This document shows, one piece after another, positions 59,049-64,000 of a stretch of 64,000 nt of DNA; positions within the stretch are counted from its first letter, which is position 1, and the number at the start of each line of letters is the position of its first letter. The DNA is from Jeongeupia sp. USM3. Its GTDB lineage: Bacteria; Pseudomonadota; Gammaproteobacteria; Burkholderiales; Chitinibacteraceae. Both the position numbers and the translations under genes were made by a program. Below the pieces are notes generated by a model. That model was not told where the DNA came from. It saw only the letters and a program-made list of their open reading frames with translations, and searched no databases. The stretch covers positions 3,534,001-3,598,000 of the forward strand of contig NZ_CP017668.1 of the NCBI RefSeq assembly GCF_001808185.1. The letters are read 5' to 3'.

Positions 59049-60458
59049 ATGATGACTTCGTACCGGACCGAAACCGACTCGATGGGCGAGATCGACGTTC
59101 GCGTCGAGCATTACTGGGGCGCGCAGACGCAGCGCTCGATCGGCAATTTCGCGATCGGCGTCGAGCGCTTCCGCTGGCAGCGGCCGATGATACGCGCGCT
59201 CGGCATCCTCAAGCACGCCGCGGCCGAGGCCAACCTGTCGCTCGGCGAGCTGCCGGCCAATGTCGTGGCGCTGATCGCCGAGGCGGCCGACGAGGTGATC
59301 GACGGCCGCCTCGACGAGCATTTCCCGCTGGTCGTGTTCCAGACCGGCTCGGGCACGCAGTCGAACATGAACGCTAACGAGGTGATCGCCAACCGGGCGA
59401 TCGAGCTTGCCGGCGGCGAACTCGGCAGCAAGACCCCGGTGCATCCGAACGACCACGTCAACCGCGGCCAGAGCTCGAACGACACCTTTCCGACCGCGAT
59501 GCACATCGCCGTCGTCGAGGAGCTGCACGCGACCTTGCTGCCGGCGGTCGAGAAGCTGCGCGCGACCCTGGCCGAAAAGGCCGACGAGTATGCGCATGTG
59601 GTCAAGACCGGCCGTACCCATCTGCAGGACGCGACGCCGGTGACGCTGGGACAGGAGATCGGCGCCTGGGTCGCGCAGATCGACTTCGGCCTCAAGGCGA
59701 TCGCCGCCGCCGGGCCGGGGCTCCTGGAGCTGGCGATCGGCGGCACCGCCGTCGGCACCGGGCTCAACGCGCATCCGAAATTCGGTGCGACCGCCGCCGC
59801 GCGCATCGCCAAGCTCACCGGTCATCATTTCGTCGACGCGCCGAACAAGTTCTTCTCGCTCGCCGCGCATGATGCGCTGGTGCAGACGTCGGCGGCGCTG
59901 CGGCTGCTGGCCGGCGGGCTGTTCAAGATGGCCAACGACGTCCGCTGGCTGGCCAGCGGGCCGCGCTGCGGCATCGGCGAGCTGGTGATCCCGGAAAACG
60001 AGCCCGGCAGCTCGATCATGCCGGGCAAGGTCAACCCGACCCAGTGCGAGGCACTGACGATGGTCTGCGTGCAGGTCTTCGGCAACGACGCCGCGGTGGC
60101 GTTTGCCGGCAGCCAGGGCAATTTCCAGCTCAACGTCTACAAGCCGGTGATGGTCCACAACGTGCTCGAGAGCATCGGCCTGCTGGCCGACGCCTGCACC
60201 GCGTTCAACGACCACTGCGCGGCCGGGATCGAGCCGGCGCTCGACCGGATCGACGAGAACCTCGACAAGAACCTGATGCTGGTGACGGCGCTGAACCGGC
60301 ACATCGGTTACGACAAGGCCGCGCAGATTGCCAAGAAGGCACACCACGACGGCACGACGCTGAAGCAGGCCGCGCTGGCGCTCGGCTACCTCAGCGAGGA
60401 GGACTACGCGCGCTGGATCGTGCCGATGGACATGACCCGGCCCAGCGCCGGGCACTGA
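59049..60458 (+). CDS. fumC: Class II fumarate hydratase
   Basis: A 469-residue FumC. Signature GSSIMPGKVNPTQCEAL, DHVNRGQSSNDTFPTAMHI, TGRTHLQDATPVTLGQE and TGLNAHPKFG are intact. It interconverts fumarate and malate in the TCA cycle, oxygen-stable. GGAG lies six bases before ATG 59049; a second ATG follows immediately. Monocistronic, divergent from the Omp85-like gene, convergent with the next. Confidence 0.97.
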   Translation: MMTSYRTETDSMGEIDVRVEHYWGAQTQRSIGNFAIGVERFRWQRPMIRALGILKHAAAEANLSLGELPANVVALIAEAADEVIDGRLDEHFPLVVFQTGSGTQSNMNANEVIANRAIELAGGELGSKTPVHPNDHVNRGQSSNDTFPTAMHIAVVEELHATLLPAVEKLRATLAEKADEYAHVVKTGRTHLQDATPVTLGQEIGAWVAQIDFGLKAIAAAGPGLLELAIGGTAVGTGLNAHPKFGATAAARIAKLTGHHFVDAPNKFFSLAAHDALVQTSAALRLLAGGLFKMANDVRWLASGPRCGIGELVIPENEPGSSIMPGKVNPTQCEALTMVCVQVFGNDAAVAFAGSQGNFQLNVYKPVMVHNVLESIGLLADACTAFNDHCAAGIEPALDRIDENLDKNLMLVTALNRHIGYDKAAQIAKKAHHDGTTLKQAALALGYLSEEDYARWIVPMDMTRPSAGH

Positions 60459-60464
60459 CGCGGG

Positions 60465-61391
60465 TCAGCGGTTGATCGAGCGGGCGATGCGCGCATAGGT
60501 GTGGCGCCGGCCGCGGATGGCGATGCTGTAGGCGGTGATGTTCTCCGGCAGCGCCATGCCCATGTAACCGGTATCGCCGAGGTGGTGCAGGTCGGTACCG
60601 GTCATCTTGGCCATCAGCGCGATCTGGCGGATCGTCGCCTCGTCGGCGCCTTCCTGCGAGGTGCCGACCGCGGTCAGCGTCAGCGCGCCGAGCTTGTGTG
60701 CGTGGCCGACCAGCTCGCGCACGTACTCGAGCGTGATGCCGGGCACGGTGCCCGGTGCCGGCAGCAGGATGACGTCGGCGCCGGCGCCGACGAATTCGTC
60801 GATGTCGGCGCGGGTGATGATCTGCTCGGCGCCTTCGCCGAGAATGCCCGACGCGTGCATCTTGCCGGCGACGAGCACCAGCCGGTCGCCGACTTCGGCG
60901 TTGATCGCCTTGAGCGAGTGCGTGATTGCGGCGTTCGAGACGCCGTTGCCCGGGTTGCCGGTCAGCACCAGCATGTTGACGCCCATTGCCGCGGCTTTCT
61001 GCGCATTGGCGACGGTGGCGAGCCGGCCCGGCTGCATCCCCCAGAGTTCGTCCTCGCTCTCGCCGAAACCCGGGTCGACCGGTTCGAGGTTGATGCCGAT
61101 CACCCGGCCGGTCAGGTGCTTGATCGTCCGGACGACCTCATGAGGCTCGGTGTCCCTGGGCAGGCCGTTGACGACCGGTGCGTTGACGTCGAACAGGTTG
61201 AGCAGCAGCAGGTCGGCACCCATGCTGGCGGCGAACTCGGCGTTGCTGATCGTCACCAGCATCGGCTGGACCGCGCCGATGGTTTCGCACACCAGCACGC
61301 GGCCTTCGCTGGCGTGGATCGCGTGCAGCAAATCGGCCTTGCCGATGCGGGCGAGGTCCGAAGCGTTGCAGTCGAGCAGGCGTTTGTGCAT
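60465..61391 (-). CDS. Conserved TIM-barrel-like protein of unknown function
   Basis: A 308-residue soluble protein from ATG 61391. It has no signal or membrane helix. Alternating strands and helices (RVLVCETIGAVQPML, ADLLLLNLFDVNAP, GRVIGINLEPVD, GVNMLVLTGNPGNGVS, DRLVLVAGKMHASG, GADVILLPAPGTVPG, GALTLTAVGTSQEG) read like a TIM barrel with phosphate-binding glycine loops. Homologues have at times been labelled haloacid dehalogenase-like or PEP-phosphonomutase-like, without support I can see: the Asp motifs of HAD are absent. Possibly a sugar-phosphate or pyrimidine-linked enzyme; next to a deacetylase. Confidence 0.7.
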   Translation of the reverse strand: MHKRLLDCNASDLARIGKADLLHAIHASEGRVLVCETIGAVQPMLVTISNAEFAASMGADLLLLNLFDVNAPVVNGLPRDTEPHEVVRTIKHLTGRVIGINLEPVDPGFGESEDELWGMQPGRLATVANAQKAAAMGVNMLVLTGNPGNGVSNAAITHSLKAINAEVGDRLVLVAGKMHASGILGEGAEQIITRADIDEFVGAGADVILLPAPGTVPGITLEYVRELVGHAHKLGALTLTAVGTSQEGADEATIRQIALMAKMTGTDLHHLGDTGYMGMALPENITAYSIAIRGRRHTYARIARSINR

Positions 61392-61490
61392 GGCGGTCTC
61401 CGCTGGTTTTGACAGTGTCCTACTGTAAACCCGTTCCACCGGCGACGGCGGCCCGGGGTTGGCCCGCTTGCGCCGAATCAAGGCCTGGTA

Positions 61491-62351
61491 TCAACGAACG
61501 GCGGATTCGGCGAAGTAGGGCGGCACGCCGAGCAGCGTGTCGACGGTGGTGAAGCCGTAGCCGCCGGCCTTGAGCCACGGAATCAGCGCGTCGACGGCGC
61601 TCACGGTATCGCCGCGCTTGCCGCCGCCGTCGTGCATCAGCACGATCGCTTCCTCGTGCACATAGGGCTGAACGCCGCGTTCGATCTCGTGCGCGCCGAA
61701 CAGCATCCGGTTGCGGTACCAGTCGATCGCGTCGATCGACCACAGCGCGACCTTCATGCCGTGCTTGGCGACGATGCCGATCTGCGCGTCGTCGATGCTG
61801 CCGTAGGGCGGCCGCATCAGCGTTGGCGCCTTGCCGAGAATGCGGCGGAATTCGGCCTGCGTGCGGCCGATCTCCTCGTCCCAGAAATAGCTTTCGTCGG
61901 TGCCGGACAGGTTCGGGTGGCTCCAGCTGTGGTTGGCGAGCGTATGCCCCTCGGCCAGCGCCCGGCGGACGACGTCCTCGCGTCCGGCCATCTGGCTGCC
62001 CTGCCAGAAGAACGTTGCCCTGACCTGGTGCTTCTTGAGCACGTCGAGCACGTCCGGCGTCCACGGACTCGGGCCGTCGTCGAAGGTCAGCGCAATCTCC
62101 CGCCGGTGCGTCGGCCCTTCGAGCCAGACGAGGCCCGGGTGCCGGTTGGCCTGCTGCGTCATCTTCTCCAGCGCCACCTGTCCCCAGTTGTCGAGAAAGG
62201 GCGTGCGGACCGACTGCGTCGTCTTGCGCACGCCGGGGGCGACCGTGCCCGGTGCGGGCGGCGCCGCTGGCCACCATTCGATGACGATCCAGACCGCAGC
62301 CGGCACGACGAGTGCAAGCGCGGCGAAAACGAAGCGGGGCGCGGGTTTCAT
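61491..62351 (-). CDS. Polysaccharide deacetylase (NodB/CE4 family), membrane-anchored
   Basis: A 286-residue protein with an N-terminal signal anchor (about 7-27) and a CE4 domain. Motif 1 TFDDGPSPWTPDVL (D91, D92), motif 2 HSWSHPNLSG (H141, H145 metal ligands), motif 3 RPPYGSIDD and motif 5 VLMHDGG are all intact, so it should be an active zinc deacetylase on chitin, peptidoglycan or exopolysaccharide GlcNAc. Periplasmic or surface facing. Divergent from the sugar ABC transporter with palindromic sites between, which suggests common control. Confidence 0.92.
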   Translation of the reverse strand: MKPAPRFVFAALALVVPAAVWIVIEWWPAAPPAPGTVAPGVRKTTQSVRTPFLDNWGQVALEKMTQQANRHPGLVWLEGPTHRREIALTFDDGPSPWTPDVLDVLKKHQVRATFFWQGSQMAGREDVVRRALAEGHTLANHSWSHPNLSGTDESYFWDEEIGRTQAEFRRILGKAPTLMRPPYGSIDDAQIGIVAKHGMKVALWSIDAIDWYRNRMLFGAHEIERGVQPYVHEEAIVLMHDGGGKRGDTVSAVDALIPWLKAGGYGFTTVDTLLGVPPYFAESAVR

Positions 62352-62383
62352 GTCGTCAGTCTCTCTATGTTCATTCGTAAATC

Positions 62384-62434
62384 TTACTTGTTTGCGTGTT
62401 TTTTAATTCACGAGTATTACTTGTTGGCAAGTAA
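62384..62434. promoter_or_regulatory. Palindromic operator-like repeats between the deacetylase and sugar transporter genes
   Basis: TTACTTGTTGGCAAGTAA (62417-62434) has perfect seven-base arms around TTGG. The half TTACTTGTTTGC recurs at 62384-62395, exactly 33 bases (about three turns) upstream. The region is strikingly AT-rich. This looks like a regulator site serving both divergent promoters; the cognate regulator is not visible in the window. Confidence 0.55.
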
Positions 62435-62495
62435 GGCAAAGACATTATGTAGTCGATATGCATAAACTACGTCAACCCACACAAGGAGCATCGCC

Positions 62496-63377
62496 ATGCC
62501 CGGTGTTCATCCCCGTACCGCCTATCTCTTCATCGCGCCGTTCCTTGCGGTATTCGCGGTGTTCACGCTCTGGCCGATGCTGTTCAACCTGTGGCTGGCG
62601 TTCCGCGACTACTTTCCGCAAACCGGCAACAGCATGTGGAACGGCTTTGCGCATTTCGTCGAGCTGGCCGACTCGGAGCGCTTCGGTCACGCGCTGAAGA
62701 ACTCGCTGATCTTCCTGCTGCTGGTGCCGCCGCTGCAGGTCGGCGCGCTGGCACTGGCGCTGCTGGTGCATGCCCGGCTGCCCGGCATCGGTTTCTTCCG
62801 GGCGCTGTACTACCTGCCGGTGGTGATCGCCGTGTCGATCGCCGCGGTCGTCTGGCAGCAGGTGCTGCGCTTCGACGGGCTGTTCAACTGGTTTCTGGAG
62901 TCGATCCACCTGATCGGCTTCGGCGAGCAGCCGGACTGGCTCGGCGACCGGCAACTGGCGCTGTATGCGGTGATGGCGTTCTCGTTCTGGAAGAACGTCG
63001 GCTACTACATGGTGCTCTATCTGGCCGGGCTGCAGACGGTACCGCGCGAACCGCTCGAGGCCGCGCAGATCGACGGCGCCGATGCCTGGCAGCGCCTGCG
63101 TCACGTGGTGCTGCCGGCGTTGCAGCCGGTGATCCTGCTGGGCACGCTGCTGTCGACGATCCAGGCGCTCAAGGCGTTTCAGGAAGTGATCGTGCTGACC
63201 GGTGGCGCGGCCGATACCCAGACCGCGCTGGTCTTCGTCTACGGCGTCGCGTTCTTCGGCCACAACTTCGGCCTGGCTGCGACGGCGGGGCTGATCGTGA
63301 CGCTGGTTTGTCTGGCGCTCGCCGCGGTGCAGTTGCGCTTTTTCGGCGAGAACGGCCTGCTGCGCCGCGGAGGATGA
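62496..63377 (+). CDS. Sugar ABC transporter permease, MalF/UgpA type
   Basis: A 293-residue six-span permease. Its N-terminal TAYLFIAPFLAVFAVFTLWPM is typical of CUT1-family sugar permeases, and the EAA loop EAAQIDGADAWQRLRHVVLPALQP contacts the ATPase. Ribosome site AAGGAG before ATG 62496. It forms a pair with the next gene, two bases later; the substrate-binding protein and ATPase are not in the window. N-acetylglucosamine oligosaccharides or other disaccharides are possible substrates given the deacetylase nearby (inference). Confidence 0.92.
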   Translation: MPGVHPRTAYLFIAPFLAVFAVFTLWPMLFNLWLAFRDYFPQTGNSMWNGFAHFVELADSERFGHALKNSLIFLLLVPPLQVGALALALLVHARLPGIGFFRALYYLPVVIAVSIAAVVWQQVLRFDGLFNWFLESIHLIGFGEQPDWLGDRQLALYAVMAFSFWKNVGYYMVLYLAGLQTVPREPLEAAQIDGADAWQRLRHVVLPALQPVILLGTLLSTIQALKAFQEVIVLTGGAADTQTALVFVYGVAFFGHNFGLAATAGLIVTLVCLALAAVQLRFFGENGLLRRGG

Positions 63378-63379
63378 CC

Positions 63380-64000
63380 ATGAACCGGGAACTCGTCCTG
63401 ACCTTGCCGCTGGTGTCGCCCCACACGTATCTGCTGCGCCGTCAGGCGCGCGACGCCGTGCTGGCGCTGCCGCGCTACGCGGCCCTGCTGCTGTTCGGTG
63501 CGTTCACGGTGTTTCCGTTCTGGTGGGCGGCGGCGGTGGCGCTGTCCGGCGACGGCTCGCAGATCTGGACGTTCCCGGCGGCCTTCCTGCCCCACGATCC
63601 GGGCTGGCGATGGTTCGGTCGGGTCTTCCACGAAATGCCGTTCTGGCGCTACTTCGCCAACTCGCTGCTGATCGCAACCGCGACGACGGCGCTGGTCCTG
63701 CTGCTGACGATCCCCTGCGCCTACGCGCTGTCGCGGATGGCATTCCGCGGCCGGCAGGCGCTGTTCATGCTGCTGCTGGCGACGCTGATGGTGCCGGCCG
63801 AGGTGGCGATCGTGCCCAACTTCATTACCTGCTCGCGACTCGGGCTGCTCGACAGCTACGCCGGGGTGGTGCTGCCCAACGTGGCCGGTGCGTTCGGCGT
63901 GTTCCTGATGCGCCAGGCGTTCCAGGACACGCCGGCCGAAGTGCTCGATGCGGCGCGCGTCGACGGTGCCGGAGAGTTCGGCGTGATGTGGCGAGTGGCC
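63380..64000 (+). CDS. Sugar ABC transporter permease, MalG/UgpE type (partial, C-terminus outside window)
   Basis: An open frame of 207 codons from ATG 63380 (GGAGG upstream) running off the window. It starts MNRELVLTLPLVSPHTYLLR and shows the CUT1 permease segments PFWRYFANSLLIATATTALV, LATLMVPAEVAIVPNF and, near the cut edge, DTPAEVLDAARVDGAGEF, which is the EAA loop. It pairs with the preceding permease to form the sugar channel; about 70 residues should remain outside. Confidence 0.92.
   Translation, partial: MNRELVLTLPLVSPHTYLLRRQARDAVLALPRYAALLLFGAFTVFPFWWAAAVALSGDGSQIWTFPAAFLPHDPGWRWFGRVFHEMPFWRYFANSLLIATATTALVLLLTIPCAYALSRMAFRGRQALFMLLLATLMVPAEVAIVPNFITCSRLGLLDSYAGVVLPNVAGAFGVFLMRQAFQDTPAEVLDAARVDGAGEFGVMWRVA

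Overview
The window reads as a contiguous piece of a chromosome from a G+C-rich betaproteobacterium (by eye roughly two thirds G+C; not counted). The gene content (accB-accC-aroQ with prmA, a DUF3426 zinc-ribbon protein beside gcvH, queA/tgt/yajC/secDF, BioC, DUF1615, trifunctional PutA) fits Neisseriales. A secreted protein with two chitin-binding (CBM5/12-type) modules, a NodB-type deacetylase and a sugar ABC transporter suggest a chitinolytic lineage such as Chitinibacteraceae; that placement is inference. I see no rRNA, tRNA, insertion sequence, prophage or CRISPR array.

Layout. 1-7308: branched-chain amino-acid uptake (livM partial, livH, livK) and putA, with GTTGCA-type PutA sites upstream. 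7717-12495: the kdp potassium-pump operon (a small coupled membrane ORF, kdpF, kdpA, kdpB, kdpC) ending in a strong terminator; its sensor and regulator kdpD-kdpE lie about 18 kb away at 30232-33598. 12963-14270: secreted CBM plus SUMF1-fold protein. 14494-16647: a DNA-alkylation repair operon (Ada without its AraC domain, a 2OG-Fe(II) oxygenase, AlkB). 16739-17344: two small Cys-rich proteins. 17519-23982: fructose locus, with a LacI-type regulator coupled to a PPi-type phosphofructokinase, divergent from fruB-fruK (one fused gene) and fruA; two identical-core palindromic operators flank the divergent promoters. 24047-25306: exported erythromycin-esterase-like protein. 25436-29178: a tightly coupled operon of a beta-lactamase-fold protein and an ABC-2 exporter.

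29381-36154: glutamine amidotransferase, kdpDE, then an uncharacterised pair of overlapping P-loop ATPase genes behind a promoter region carrying twin GACGTACGTC palindromes. 36274-44428: housekeeping (DUF3025, small exported protein, tpx, gcvH, DUF3426 protein, prmA, accC, accB, aroQ, divergent queA). 44547-54166: a large lipoprotein 5'-nucleotidase/cyclic phosphodiesterase and a Sel1-repeat protein inserted between queA and tgt, then bacteriohemerythrin, a glycine-zipper protein and yajC-secD-secF. 54258-56420: dedA, bioC, acpH. 56469-64000: DUF1615 lipoprotein, Omp85-like barrel protein, fumC, an unassigned TIM-barrel-like protein, a polysaccharide deacetylase, and a divergent sugar ABC permease pair, the second cut by the window end.

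Most unusual items: (i) the in-frame FruB fusion IIA-HPr-(EI helical remnant)-FruK, which has lost the EI phosphohistidine domain; (ii) the overlapping ATPase pair with palindromic operators; (iii) Ada lacking exactly its transcription-factor domain; (iv) the CBM-SUMF1 fusion that lacks the catalytic cysteines of formylglycine-generating enzyme.
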